Shown here: positions 44,554-53,392 of the stretch, piece after piece
Layout of the letters: each line of letters opens with the position of its first letter
Numbering within the stretch: position 1 is the first letter of the stretch
Origin: Pigmentiphaga aceris
Lineage (GTDB): Bacteria > Pseudomonadota > Gammaproteobacteria > Burkholderiales > Burkholderiaceae_B
DNA length: 64,000 bases
Assembly: GCF_008119665.1 (NCBI RefSeq)
Contig: NZ_CP043046.1
Location: forward strand, 3,720,001 to 3,784,000
Direction of reading: 5' to 3'
Position numbers and translations under genes: made by a program
Notes under the pieces: generated by a model
The model's input: only the letters and a program-made list of their open reading frames with translations
Databases searched by the model: none
Told to the model about the DNA's origin: nothing

Positions 44554-44945
44554 GCCGCTCCGGTCATCTTCTGGACGACTTTGAGAAGTTTGTCTTCGAG
44601 GGTGGCTTTGGTGAAGGGCTTGACGATGTAGCCGTTGGCGCCAAGTTGGGCCGCCAGCACAATGTCTTCCTTCTTTGCCTCAGCGGTCACGAGCAGGACG
44701 GGCATCTTTTTCAGACCCTCGTCTGCGCGGATTTCGCGAAGTAATTCAAAGCCGTTCATATTCGGCATGTTGATGTCGCTGACCACGAAATTGAACGCGC
44801 CGCTACGCAGCTTGTTCAAAGCAATCTGGCCATCCTCCGCCTCGTCGGCGTTGTTGTAGCCAATTTCCTTCAACAAGTTGCGCACGATGCGCCGCATGGT
44901 CGAAAAGTCATCGACGATCAGAAATTTCAAGTCGTCCTGGTTCAT
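44550..44945 (-). CDS. cheY: Chemotaxis response regulator CheY
   Basis: The 131-aa single-domain regulator binds the flagellar switch when phosphorylated. All signature residues are present: Asp12, Asp13, phospho-acceptor Asp57 ([12 protein letters not shown]), Thr87 and Lys109. It lies 10 bp after the cheV-like gene and overlaps cheZ by 4 bp. Confidence 0.97.
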   Translation of the reverse strand: MNQDDLKFLIVDDFSTMRRIVRNLLKEIGYNNADEAEDGQIALNKLRSGAFNFVVSDINMPNMNGFELLREIRADEGLKKMPVLLVTAEAKKEDIVLAAQLGANGYIVKPFTKATLEDKLLKVVQKMTGAA

Positions 44946-44955
44946 GTGTCTTCTT

Positions 44956-45897
44956 TCAAGCCTTCGTGGGCACGAGGTGACTGGTGATCATGGTGGCCAA
45001 CTCGACGGGATCGAACTTCGCAACGTAGGCGTCCACGCCGACTTGCTGACCAAGCTTTTTGTTGGCGACCGAAGACAAGGAGGAATGCATAACCACGTGG
45101 ATGCGCGCAAAGCGCGGATCCGACTTGATGTGTCGGGTCAGCACGTAGCCGTCCATTTCGGGCATTTCTGCGTCGACGAGAATCAGACCCAGCACGCTTT
45201 CGAGCGCGACACCGTCAGCTTCGGCACGCGAAGCGATTGCCTTGAGTTTTTCCAAGGCTTCGGCACCGTTGATGGCGTGCTGGTGCGGCAGACCAAGCTT
45301 GTCCAGAACTTCGACAATTTTCTTGCGTGCAATGACGGAATCGTCGGCGAAGAACACGTTGGCCTTGTGTTCGGGCGCCATATCCTCGATACCGGTCGGG
45401 ACCTTGTCTTCGCCAATAACGGAAGAAAGAATCTGCTCGACATCGAGAATGGACACGAGCTTACCATCGGGCAACTCGGTAAGCGCCGTCATGAAGCTCA
45501 TTGTGTTGGCCGGCATGGACTGCGGCGACTTCACATGATCCCAGTCGATACGAACGATACGATCGACATCGGCCACCTGGAACGCCTGCGTGTGGCTCGA
45601 AAACTCGGTGATCAGCAGCTTCGTGCGCGGTGCGTCGAGCTGCATGTTGATCGCGGTGGCCAGGTCGATGACCGGCAGGATCGCGCCTCGCAGCGAGATG
45701 ATGCCTTCCACGCCGCGCGGAACATTCGGCGTCTTCGTGAGAGGCATGATTTCACAAACCTCACGCACCTTGAACACATTGATCCCGTAGATCTCGGTCC
45801 CGCCCAACGAGAACAGCAGCAGCTCCATTTTATTGGAACCGGCCAGGCGGGCCTTCTCGTCGATCATGTCCATGAGACGGTTGTCGCTAGTCCCCAT
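44956..45897 (-). CDS. cheV: CheV-type coupling protein (CheW domain plus receiver)
   Basis: The 313-aa protein has an N-terminal CheW-like domain (about 20-160, with [20 protein letters not shown] and [15 protein letters not shown]) and a C-terminal receiver domain (about 178-310, with phospho-acceptor in [16 protein letters not shown]). CheV couples receptors to CheA and may adapt by phosphorylation. No separate cheW is present in the window, so this protein occupies the coupling role in the cluster. It follows motB by 48 bp. Confidence 0.93.
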   Translation of the reverse strand: MGTSDNRLMDMIDEKARLAGSNKMELLLFSLGGTEIYGINVFKVREVCEIMPLTKTPNVPRGVEGIISLRGAILPVIDLATAINMQLDAPRTKLLITEFSSHTQAFQVADVDRIVRIDWDHVKSPQSMPANTMSFMTALTELPDGKLVSILDVEQILSSVIGEDKVPTGIEDMAPEHKANVFFADDSVIARKKIVEVLDKLGLPHQHAINGAEALEKLKAIASRAEADGVALESVLGLILVDAEMPEMDGYVLTRHIKSDPRFARIHVVMHSSLSSVANKKLGQQVGVDAYVAKFDPVELATMITSHLVPTKA

Positions 45898-45945
45898 GTA
45901 TTTCTCCGTGGATTCGGCATTCAGCCGAACCAGTTGCTCAGTGAA

Positions 45946-46887
45946 TCAATTTGTAGGCGTCAACGCCGGCTTGATCGAAATCGCTTCGGTCAAAGACGGT
46001 GTTTCGGGTGCGTCAGGAATCGCGACCGGTGCGCCACCGGTCTTCACGTACTCTTCGCTGCGGCGGTTCATGACCACAATGCTGATGCGGCGATTGGCCG
46101 GCAAGTTAGCATTATTGGCGTCGAACGGCACCGAATCGGCAAGACCGACAACCCGCAGAATTTTGGTAGGTGGCGTGCCAGCCGCAAGCATGGTACGTCG
46201 GGCCGCATTTGCGCGATCCGCCGACAGTTCCCAGTTGCTGTAACCCGCATTACCCGAGGAATAGGTACTGGAATCGGTGTGCCCGGACAGCGACAGGCTG
46301 TTGGGCACGCCGTTCAAAGCGCGCGCCAGTTCGATCAGAATCGTCTGGCTGTAGTCTTTCAGCACCGTCTTGCCCACGTCGAACATGGGTCGATTCTGTG
46401 CATCGACTACCTGAATACGCAGGCCTTCGTCTGTCAGATCTAACAGGATCTGGTTCTTGAAAGGCCGCAGCGTTTCCGTGCTGAAGATCATCGCCTCAAG
46501 CTTGGTCTTCAAGCCTTCCAGACTTTTCTTCTCTTGTACTTCCATGCGTGCACGGGCGTCACGGTCGATCTTTTCCAGTTCGGCACCCGAACGCATCTGC
46601 TTTTTCTGAATGGAAAGTTCGCTGCCGCCAACGATCACCGAATTGGATTGGCCCGACGACTGACCGCCCGCCATCGCAACCTTCATGGGCTGATTGAAGT
46701 AGTCGGCGATACCGCCCAGGTCGGCCTGCGAGGCCGAGCTGAGCAGCCACATGAGCAGGAAGAAGGCCATCATCGCGGTCACGAAGTCGGCATACGCGAT
46801 CTTCCACATGCCGCCGTGGTGTTCGCCGTGGCCGCCCTTCTTCTTCCGGCGAATGATGATGGGCGCCGCGCCCTTGACTGCAGCCAT
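45946..46887 (-). CDS. motB: Flagellar motor stator protein MotB
   Basis: The 313-aa protein has a basic N terminus (IIIRRKKKGGHGEHHGG), a single membrane helix containing the proton-carrying aspartate (IAYADFVTAMMAFFLLMWLL) and a periplasmic OmpA-like peptidoglycan-binding domain (about 150-275, with LSGHTDSSTYSSGNAGYSNW and ELSADRANAARR). It pairs with MotA, encoded 39 bp upstream. Confidence 0.97.
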   Translation of the reverse strand: MAAVKGAAPIIIRRKKKGGHGEHHGGMWKIAYADFVTAMMAFFLLMWLLSSASQADLGGIADYFNQPMKVAMAGGQSSGQSNSVIVGGSELSIQKKQMRSGAELEKIDRDARARMEVQEKKSLEGLKTKLEAMIFSTETLRPFKNQILLDLTDEGLRIQVVDAQNRPMFDVGKTVLKDYSQTILIELARALNGVPNSLSLSGHTDSSTYSSGNAGYSNWELSADRANAARRTMLAAGTPPTKILRVVGLADSVPFDANNANLPANRRISIVVMNRRSEEYVKTGGAPVAIPDAPETPSLTEAISIKPALTPTN

Positions 46888-46926
46888 GATTAGGTCCGTT
46901 TACTGTGGTCGCTGAACACAAGCCGC

Positions 46927-47787
46927 TTACGCGGGCTTGCGGCCCTTGACCGTATCTTCGAGTTCGGAGAAGGTCGGACGCTCGGTCGAGAACAGGATCT
47001 TGCGACCGAATTCCACAGCCAGCGCCGGGGCATAACCGTTCAGGCTCGCCAACAGCACAACCTTCACGCATTCGAACTGCTTGGAGCTCTCGTCTGCCTT
47101 TTGCTGCAGCACCGAACCCAGCGGACCGACAAAACCGTACGCCAGCAAAATGCCCACGAAGGTACCGACCAGTGCAGCACCGATCTTGCCGCCCAGAATC
47201 GACGGCGGCTCGCCCACCGATCCCATCACGTTCACCACGCCCATCACAGCGGCCACGATGCCGAATGCCGGCAGGCCGTCGGCCACGCGCTGAATGGCTT
47301 GTGCGGGAATCAGGGCTTCGTGGTGGTGGGTTTCGTTTTCCTGATCCATCAGGGCTTCGATTTCAAGCGGATTCAGGTTGCCGCTGACCATCAGACGCAG
47401 GTAGTCGGTCAGGAACTCGATCAGGTGATGATCGGCCAGCAGCGCCGGATACTTTTGCAGCATCGGGCTTTCATGCGGTTCCTCGATGTCACCTTCCACC
47501 GACATCAGGCCTTCGCGGCGGATCTTGTTCAGAATTTCGTACAGCAGCGCCAGCAGGTCAAGATAACGCTGCTTGGTGAAGTTGGAGCCCTTCAGGGTTT
47601 GCGGCAGCGCCTTGAGCGATGCCTTGACCACTTTGCCGGAATTGCCACAGACGAACGCGCCCAGTGCAGCACCTGCAATGATCAGGAATTCGAAAGGTTG
47701 GAACAATGCACCAAGCGACCCGCCGTGGAGCATGAAGCCGCCCAGGACGGACAAGATGACGATCAGATAACCAACGATGACGAGCAT
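46927..47787 (-). CDS. motA: Flagellar motor stator protein MotA
   Basis: The 286-aa inner-membrane protein has four membrane helices and the cytoplasmic loop with KIRREGLMSVEGDIEEP, carrying the charged residues that contact FliG. The helix with DGLPAFGIVAAVMGV holds the conserved proline. Length is normal. It is followed by motB, and preceded after 49 bp by the response-regulator gene of the flhDC unit. Confidence 0.97.
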   Translation of the reverse strand: MLVIVGYLIVILSVLGGFMLHGGSLGALFQPFEFLIIAGAALGAFVCGNSGKVVKASLKALPQTLKGSNFTKQRYLDLLALLYEILNKIRREGLMSVEGDIEEPHESPMLQKYPALLADHHLIEFLTDYLRLMVSGNLNPLEIEALMDQENETHHHEALIPAQAIQRVADGLPAFGIVAAVMGVVNVMGSVGEPPSILGGKIGAALVGTFVGILLAYGFVGPLGSVLQQKADESSKQFECVKVVLLASLNGYAPALAVEFGRKILFSTERPTFSELEDTVKGRKPA

Positions 47788-47836
47788 TCGTCGTCGCTCC
47801 TAAAAACGTGGCCTGCTTGCAGCCGCTGCGAATCAC

Positions 47837-48289
47837 TCAGACCTGAGCATCGCCATAGAAAGGTTTTCGGCAGCACGCGCCAAATCTTGAGGCCTGGTTT
47901 CGAGTTGTAAGCGATGAAAATCCATCGCGAAACCGCTCGTAGCTGCCCGACTTTGCAATCGTTCCGTCAAAACCGTTCAATTCGGCCCCCACAGCGACCG
48001 TTCCGCTGTAGCAATAGACCGCGACCCCATCGAGCCGCGCATCGGCGCGGATCGCACGCAACACCGACCAACCGTCGGTGTCAGGCAAGACCATGTCGAG
48101 AAGAATGACGTCGGGCAGGACCGACATGCTGGTGCGGCCGCTGGACGCGCCAGCACCATGCAGGCCGAGCTGCGCCAACGCGGTCGCGCCGTCGGCAACT
48201 TCATCGACGCTTTGGCCGAGTCGTTGCAACCACGCGCGAGTCAGGCGGCGGGTAAGCGAATTGTCGTCAATGATCAGAACGCGGCACAT
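47837..48289 (-). CDS. Single-domain response regulator between flhC and motA
   Basis: This 150-aa protein is a lone receiver domain: acid pair Asp8-Asp9 (LIIDDNS), phospho-acceptor Asp65 (ILLDMVLPDTDGW), Ser95 and Lys113. A Gly/Ser-rich insertion of about 15 residues (42-57) precedes the phospho-acceptor strand, and about 30 C-terminal residues have no clear homology. The ATG at 48287-48289 has GGGAG 12 nt upstream and lies inside the end of flhC, overlapping it by 16 bp. It is not CheY, which is encoded 3 kb downstream. Its kinase and target are unknown. Confidence 0.8.
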   Translation of the reverse strand: MCRVLIIDDNSLTRRLTRAWLQRLGQSVDEVADGATALAQLGLHGAGASSGRTSMSVLPDVILLDMVLPDTDGWSVLRAIRADARLDGVAVYCYSGTVAVGAELNGFDGTIAKSGSYERFRDGFSSLTTRNQASRFGACCRKPFYGDAQV

Positions 48290-48828
48290 GTCGTAGCAGG
48301 CTCCCGGCCAACCACTGCCTGGCGAGTCTTGCCAGCACGAGACGGCATATTGCACAGTCCGCACACGTATTGATGCGAAAGCTCAAAGCTGTGCGTGACG
48401 AAATGGCCTCGGCAAGAGGTGCATTCGGTCATGCCCAGCATGCCGGCACCGAAGAAACGCGTCAGACGCCAGGCGCGCGTCACGGAAAGCACTTCGGGCA
48501 TGCCCAGGCTTTCGACTTGTTCGCGGTACAGGCGGAAAGCGCGGATCAGCGCTTCAACTGGCTCAAGATCGCTTGACTTGAACTGGTGCTGATAGATATT
48601 CATGAACAGCGACGAATGAATATTCGGCTGCCAGGTCATGAACCAATCAGTCGAGAAAGGCAGCATGCCTTTCGGGGGCGATTTGCCCTTGACCTCGCGG
48701 TACAGCCTCAACAGGCGCTCGCGCGACAGACTCACCTCGGCTTCGAGCACCTGGAGGCGGGCATCGAGTTCGATCAGATCGCGGGCAATGTCGATCTGAC
48801 GGGCTTCAGTAAGAACGCTGCGCGCCAT
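48274..48828 (-). CDS. flhC: Flagellar master regulator subunit FlhC
   Basis: The 184-aa protein forms the FlhD4C2 activator that turns on class II flagellar promoters. The zinc-binding cysteines are Cys136, Cys139, Cys156 and Cys159 (ECTSCRGHF and YVCGLC). It starts 2 bp after flhD and overlaps the following response-regulator gene by 16 bp. Confidence 0.96.
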   Translation of the reverse strand: MARSVLTEARQIDIARDLIELDARLQVLEAEVSLSRERLLRLYREVKGKSPPKGMLPFSTDWFMTWQPNIHSSLFMNIYQHQFKSSDLEPVEALIRAFRLYREQVESLGMPEVLSVTRAWRLTRFFGAGMLGMTECTSCRGHFVTHSFELSHQYVCGLCNMPSRAGKTRQAVVGREPATTCAAF

Positions 48829-48830
48829 GA

Positions 48831-49226
48831 TCAGACCGATTCCGTGGTGGTACGGCTGGCCATCAGGATGGCAGCATGCATGCGGGACGGTGCTTCATCA
48901 CGCTTGGGCGAGGCCAGAAGGCTCCACACCATCGAGTCGTCGAAGCGGAAACGAGCCAGCAACATATTGGACGACGCGACGCGCAACACCTGGGCGGTGG
49001 TCAGCGAATCGAGAATGTCGGCCACTTCGCCAGACAGACCAAGCCGATACAGCGCTTCGGAACGATCTGCACGAATCAGTTGCTGAGCCAGCATGAGATA
49101 CGTAAGGTTGGCGTCACGAATCTCGTCGTTCAGGCGCTGCACCGCAGAGCGGGCGGCAGGCTGGCGGACGGAAGAGACTTCTTCGGATGCGTCGATCATC
49201 AGGTCTTCGGCAAGGCGCATAGTCAT
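48831..49226 (-). CDS. flhD: Flagellar master regulator subunit FlhD
   Basis: The 131-aa helical protein is the partner of FlhC. The conserved core is NDEIRDANLTYLMLAQQLIR to RFRFDDSMVWSLL (about 32-103). It is a little longer than enterobacterial FlhD (116 aa) at the N terminus. AGGAAG directly upstream supports the ATG at 49226. It heads the unit flhD-flhC-regulator-motA-motB-che. Confidence 0.95.
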   Translation of the reverse strand: MTMRLAEDLMIDASEEVSSVRQPAARSAVQRLNDEIRDANLTYLMLAQQLIRADRSEALYRLGLSGEVADILDSLTTAQVLRVASSNMLLARFRFDDSMVWSLLASPKRDEAPSRMHAAILMASRTTTESV

Positions 49227-49429
49227 GTTACTTCCTAGAGATCAGCACCAACTCGGTACCGAGCGATGGGCCGCGGCAACTGCGGGTTAACCCATGAACA
49301 GAATTATGCGCAAACAGTCGTTACGGGACCATACAGAAACAAGATGTTGCTGACGTACGGTTCCGCGCCGTTCGACGTGTAAGAAAAAGTCCTACACAAT
49401 GTCAGCCATAACCTGCTTAGAGCTGCGTA
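49227..49429. other. Divergent control region of flhDC and a histidine kinase gene
   Basis: About 200 bp between two divergent genes should contain the flagellar master promoter. I see a small palindrome GGGTTAACCC near 49285 and several partial dyads, but no promoter match that I would defend. Confidence 0.4.
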
Positions 49430-50578
49430 ATGACACAGATTTTGCCGCGCGTACTGCTTCACCCGACAGCGGACGCCGACACCCTCAGACGTGCTTTCAC
49501 TTCGTTACCGGTGATTGCCTGGATGATCGACATCAACGGAAGACACGTTTTTGTCACAGACAGCTACGCAAAATTATTTGCCAAATCTGCCGATGAATGC
49601 ATCGGCGTGTCGGTCGGCGATCTGTGGCCGCCGATGCTTGGTCACGCCTACGCGCTGCGCAATCAGCAGATGATGACCGTGGGTGCGCGCAAGCGCTTCG
49701 AAGAGATGTGGCCAGTAGGCGATGAGCCGCGCTGGTTCGAGATCGAACTGCAGTGTGTGGTCGATGACCAGGGCCGCGCAGAAGGCGTATCGGGCTTTGC
49801 GCAGGACATCACGTCGCGCATCGAGCGCCAGGAGGCAGCCCGCCGAAACCAGATCGATCTGGAGCGAAAGTTCGCCAAACGGACCGCAGAGTTGCAAGCA
49901 TCCAACGAAGAACTGGAGGCTTTCTCTTATTCCGTGTCACACGATCTTCGGGCACCGCTGCGTGCTGTAGAAGGTTTCACTGACCTGCTGCGCGAAGATT
50001 ACGGGCCGCAGCTGGACGAAATGGGCCAGGATTATCTGAGCCACATCGTGCAGGGCACCCATCGCATGAGTCGCTTGATCAACGACCTGATCGCGCTGGC
50101 GAAAATGAACCAGAGCGAGCTGGAACGCCAGCGGGTGGACTTGTCACACCTGGTGCGGGAAATCGTGGCCGACCTGCGTGCACGCGATCCGCAACGGGAA
50201 GTCGTGGTGAACATCGCCGAAAATATTTCGGCAGATTGTGACGTTGGCCTGATGAATGCCGCGCTGGAAAATCTGCTGGGCAATGCCTGGAAGTTCAGCA
50301 GCAAGATTCCGGACGCGCGTATTGAATTCGGCAGTTTCGCCCGCTCATCTTCTACGGTGTATTTCGTGCGTGACAACGGTGCCGGCTTTGACATGGGGCA
50401 CGCCAGCAGGTTGTTCGCCGCATTCCAGCGCTTCCACCATGAACGGGATTTCACCGGAACCGGCATCGGGCTGGCGACGGTGAAGCGGATCATTCGCCGG
50501 CATGGCGGGCAGGTGTGGGCAGAGTCGGCCCCTGGGCAGGGGGCGACGTTTTACTTCACGTTGGATATGCTGGGCTAA
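49430..50578 (+). CDS. PAS-domain sensor histidine kinase, orphan
   Basis: The 382-aa soluble kinase has an N-terminal PAS domain (about 20-130, ending in the typical GVSGFAQDITSRIE), a short coiled coil, a HisKA domain with phospho-acceptor His171 (SYSVSHDLRAPLRAV) and a HATPase domain (ENLLGNAWKFSS, VRDNGAGFDM, GTGIGLATVKRI). No membrane helix and no adjacent response regulator on the same strand. It diverges from flhDC, whose operon holds a lone receiver protein, a possible partner by position. It converges on the glycan operon. Confidence 0.9.
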   Translation: MTQILPRVLLHPTADADTLRRAFTSLPVIAWMIDINGRHVFVTDSYAKLFAKSADECIGVSVGDLWPPMLGHAYALRNQQMMTVGARKRFEEMWPVGDEPRWFEIELQCVVDDQGRAEGVSGFAQDITSRIERQEAARRNQIDLERKFAKRTAELQASNEELEAFSYSVSHDLRAPLRAVEGFTDLLREDYGPQLDEMGQDYLSHIVQGTHRMSRLINDLIALAKMNQSELERQRVDLSHLVREIVADLRARDPQREVVVNIAENISADCDVGLMNAALENLLGNAWKFSSKIPDARIEFGSFARSSSTVYFVRDNGAGFDMGHASRLFAAFQRFHHERDFTGTGIGLATVKRIIRRHGGQVWAESAPGQGATFYFTLDMLG

Positions 50579-50631
50579 ATAGGTTGGGCTAACCCAGCCA
50601 GGCTGACCAGAAAGGACAAATCAAGGTCAGC

Positions 50632-50668
50632 AACGATGGATTCACGCGAGTTGAATCCATCGTTTTTC
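50632..50668. terminator. Bidirectional rho-independent terminator
   Basis: Perfect 13-bp arms (AACGATGGATTCA and TGAATCCATCGTT) with a short loop are followed by a T run on the plus strand and flanked by A on the other. It ends both the histidine kinase gene and the eight-gene glycan operon. Confidence 0.88.
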
Positions 50669-50670
50669 CA

Positions 50671-51747
50671 TCACTCTGGCAAGCCATCCAGCGGATGATG
50701 CAGATCGGCACGCCGATGTTTCAGCAGCTTGGGACTGACATTTTCGACAATGCGGAAGACCGGGTCATCCAGCAACGCAGCCGACGGCACTGCCAGCATG
50801 TTGAAGCCATGCGGAGGCCCCTCCAGGTAGACCGACGCAGCCGGGATCAATTCGATACGACGATCCCCCATTTCCTGGTTGGTGTGGAAGTCGCGCAACG
50901 CATACACGTCGTAGCCCGCCGCGATCAACAGTGAGCAGATGGGCGTGTTCTGCAAGCCGTTGGTCCAATCCACGTAGTCGCGATGCACTTCGAACACGAT
51001 GGCGGGCTTGTCCTTGGCCAGTACCGCTGCACTACCCTGCAGCGCGTCGATCTCGCCACCTTCGATGTCAAGCATCAGCAAACCGCAATGACGCTGCAGT
51101 TCATTGAAGTGATCGTCGATGGTGACGGTATCGAAACCTTCTTCAGTGCTGTCGGCAACCACGGCATTGGCGAAAGAATCGAAGCCGGTCAAACGCAGGC
51201 GTTGTTTGCTTTCGCGCCACAAGCCCAGGCGGTGGATACGCACGTTATCCAGGCCGTTCAGTTCGACATTGCCTTCCAGCATGGCCGACTGGGCGGTATC
51301 CGGCTCGAAGCAATGAACCTGCCGACCGGCGTCGGCAATCTGACGCGCCAAGGACATGGCGTGGTCACCGAAATAGGCACCACCAATCAGAATGTCGCCA
51401 TCGGTGTGGCCCGCCAGATAGGCCAACAGACGTGTGGTCTGCGGCTCCCACACGTGGGTGGGGTGCTCACGATCAGCCAGAATGAAGTCGCGCGCAATCT
51501 TCGTGCGGAACAGGAACTTGAAGCGCGTTCCGTTCTCAAGGGTCTTTTCGTACAGATCGTCAGACGTATTGATTGCGTCGACGATAGGTCCCGTGATGTC
51601 GTCCCGAACTGCGACCGACGCATCAAAACGTGTTTCAGCACGCTTGAGCCAGTCCATCAGTTCCAGGCGCAGCGCCTCGTTTCTGCCCAGCAGAAACAGG
51701 GCCTTGCGCAACTTCTCACCATCGAGATCCCGCGGATCGTTAGACAT
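50671..51747 (-). CDS. FkbM-family methyltransferase
   Basis: The 358-aa protein has a class I SAM-dependent methyltransferase fold with the FkbM-family run: DILIGGAYFGDHAMSLARQI (SAM site), VHCFEPDTAQSAMLEGNVEL and LLMLDIEGGEIDALQG. FkbM-type enzymes O-methylate sugars or small molecules. Here it is the last gene of the glycan operon, so a deoxysugar is the likely acceptor. The ATG at 51745-51747 has AAGGTAGG upstream; 19 codons of the longer frame lack support. The N-terminal 100 residues are not typical of the family and look like a separate helical module. Confidence 0.82.
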   Translation of the reverse strand: MSNDPRDLDGEKLRKALFLLGRNEALRLELMDWLKRAETRFDASVAVRDDITGPIVDAINTSDDLYEKTLENGTRFKFLFRTKIARDFILADREHPTHVWEPQTTRLLAYLAGHTDGDILIGGAYFGDHAMSLARQIADAGRQVHCFEPDTAQSAMLEGNVELNGLDNVRIHRLGLWRESKQRLRLTGFDSFANAVVADSTEEGFDTVTIDDHFNELQRHCGLLMLDIEGGEIDALQGSAAVLAKDKPAIVFEVHRDYVDWTNGLQNTPICSLLIAAGYDVYALRDFHTNQEMGDRRIELIPAASVYLEGPPHGFNMLAVPSAALLDDPVFRIVENVSPKLLKHRRADLHHPLDGLPE

Positions 51748-51850
51748 AATGCCTACCTTATTGGCAACCGTACCGAACTTAGAAAACACATGAACGCCGC
51801 GCACCGGACAGCACTTTGCCTGGCCCGGTTTGCACGACGTGACAGACCGC

Positions 51851-52606
51851 TCAGGCGATACGGCGAAGGAAACCGTCTGGTGCAGACGTGATGAGCAAGC
51901 GATCTTCCACGGAGCGGTCGATCTCGAACTCGGGATGGCTCTTCATCCATTCCCAGATTGCGGTCTTCGGATTGTTGCCCTTGCCCCAGGGACGATCGGC
52001 CCAGACGTAATCGTCAGGCAGGTCTTCCACGAAGGTATCGAACACCACGCAGTAGCTGCCCACGCTGACCAGACCGGCGTACGCATTGAGTTCAGCCAGC
52101 ACGTGTTCGTGGGTGTGGTTGGAGTCGAGGAACACCAGCACCTTGCTCTTGCCCGCAGCGACTTCCTTGACCTTGGCGACCACGTCGTCGGCAACGCTGG
52201 ACCCTTCGATCAAGGTGATGCGCTTGGCCAAGGGGTGAGCTTCGATTGCCTGCCGATTGTGCGGACGGATATCGATGTCGATACCCAGGACTTCGCCATG
52301 ACCCAGCAGTTCCAGCATGGAGGCAGACAACAGCACCGAGCCGCCGTGCGCCACGCCGGTTTCGATGATCAGGTCGGGCTTGACCGCAGCGATGATCTCC
52401 TGCATTGCCATGGCGTCCATGGGCAGCTGGATCATCGGGCGTCCGAGCCACGAGAAGTTGTTCATGTACTTGCGCTCAAGCGCAGCAGCGCGCCAAGCCA
52501 CGGACAGGGCACGGAACTCTTCGTCGCTGGCGAAGGACGCGATGCGGTTTTTCTTCTCATCCCGATAGTCGGGGTGGGCATCGGGGGTGGTTTCGAGATA
52601 CGTCAT
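51851..52606 (-). CDS. CmcI-family (cephalosporin hydroxylase-like) methyltransferase-fold protein
   Basis: The 251-aa protein resembles the CmcI/rhamnosyl O-methyltransferase family: PMIQLPMDAMAMQEIIAAVK followed by PDLIIETGVAHGGSVLLSAS (SAM-binding core), LGIDIDIRPHNRQAIEAHPL, and VLVFLDSNHTHEHVLAEL with a likely metal-binding Asp and His pair. Despite the family name, members in sugar clusters are O-methyltransferases rather than hydroxylases; I infer a sugar-modifying role here. The ATG at 52604-52606 is chosen over one at 52651. It lies between the acyltransferase and FkbM genes. Confidence 0.82.
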   Translation of the reverse strand: MTYLETTPDAHPDYRDEKKNRIASFASDEEFRALSVAWRAAALERKYMNNFSWLGRPMIQLPMDAMAMQEIIAAVKPDLIIETGVAHGGSVLLSASMLELLGHGEVLGIDIDIRPHNRQAIEAHPLAKRITLIEGSSVADDVVAKVKEVAAGKSKVLVFLDSNHTHEHVLAELNAYAGLVSVGSYCVVFDTFVEDLPDDYVWADRPWGKGNNPKTAIWEWMKSHPEFEIDRSVEDRLLITSAPDGFLRRIA

Positions 52607-52647
52607 TTCAGCTCGACTTCTACTAACTATTGATCGATTCGCCGAGA

Positions 52648-53349
52648 TCACTCGACGACATTGAAATTCTCTTTCAGCAGATATGCATCCATATCGCCGC
52701 GCTTGATCTTCTCTTTCATGGCTTTCACCGCGCGCTCCGGCTGATCCCAGCGTATGGCACCGGCATCGTGCTTCATCAGCTCGGGCCAGTCATAGTCCCA
52801 CCAACGCAAGGCAAGCATTTCATCGATCAGGGCCTGCGAAAAGCGCTTTTTGATGGGTTTTGCCGGTACGCCACCCACAATCGTGTATGGCTCGACGTCG
52901 TGGGTAACGACGCTGCCGGCCGCGATCACCGCGCCATCGCCAATCTTTACGCCGCCCATGATTCGCGCATAAGCCCCGATCCACACATCATTTCCGATCA
53001 CGGCCTGCTTGGGACCATACTCGAAGCTGTGCGGGATCGGCCACTGCATGGGCTCAGGCAGGTAATGCATGAACTGGAACGGGTGAGAGCTGACCCACTC
53101 GGTCGGATGATTGAAAAATCCGATTTCCACACCATGGGCGATCGAACAGAATCTGCCGATGCTCACCGAGTGGAAGGTACCGTTGACGATATACGAGTAC
53201 GCCCCGATATCGCAGACATTGAGCTTGGCACCCGCAAAATAGACCCGGGTGTTCTTTTCGAACCGTAGCCGGCCATTGATTTCCACGCCCGGCGGAACCA
53301 CAAAGCCATACGGCAATAACGCGGCGGCGATGCCGTCGTTGACGATCAC
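52648..53349 (-). CDS. Hexapeptide-repeat acyltransferase (CatB/XAT type)
   Basis: The 233-aa protein has a left-handed beta-helix acyltransferase domain: [45 protein letters not shown] and [22 protein letters not shown], then [12 protein letters not shown] at the end of the helix. The [16 protein letters not shown] loop carries the expected catalytic histidine. Family members move acetyl or similar groups from CoA to sugars or antibiotics. Position inside a deoxysugar operon favours acylation of the sugar. Confidence 0.87.
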   Translation of the reverse strand: MIVNDGIAAALLPYGFVVPPGVEINGRLRFEKNTRVYFAGAKLNVCDIGAYSYIVNGTFHSVSIGRFCSIAHGVEIGFFNHPTEWVSSHPFQFMHYLPEPMQWPIPHSFEYGPKQAVIGNDVWIGAYARIMGGVKIGDGAVIAAGSVVTHDVEPYTIVGGVPAKPIKKRFSQALIDEMLALRWWDYDWPELMKHDAGAIRWDQPERAVKAMKEKIKRGDMDAYLLKENFNVVE

Positions 53350-53392
53350 AACCCTTCTCCTTGAAACCCGATGCCTGGGTGGCGCGATAAGG

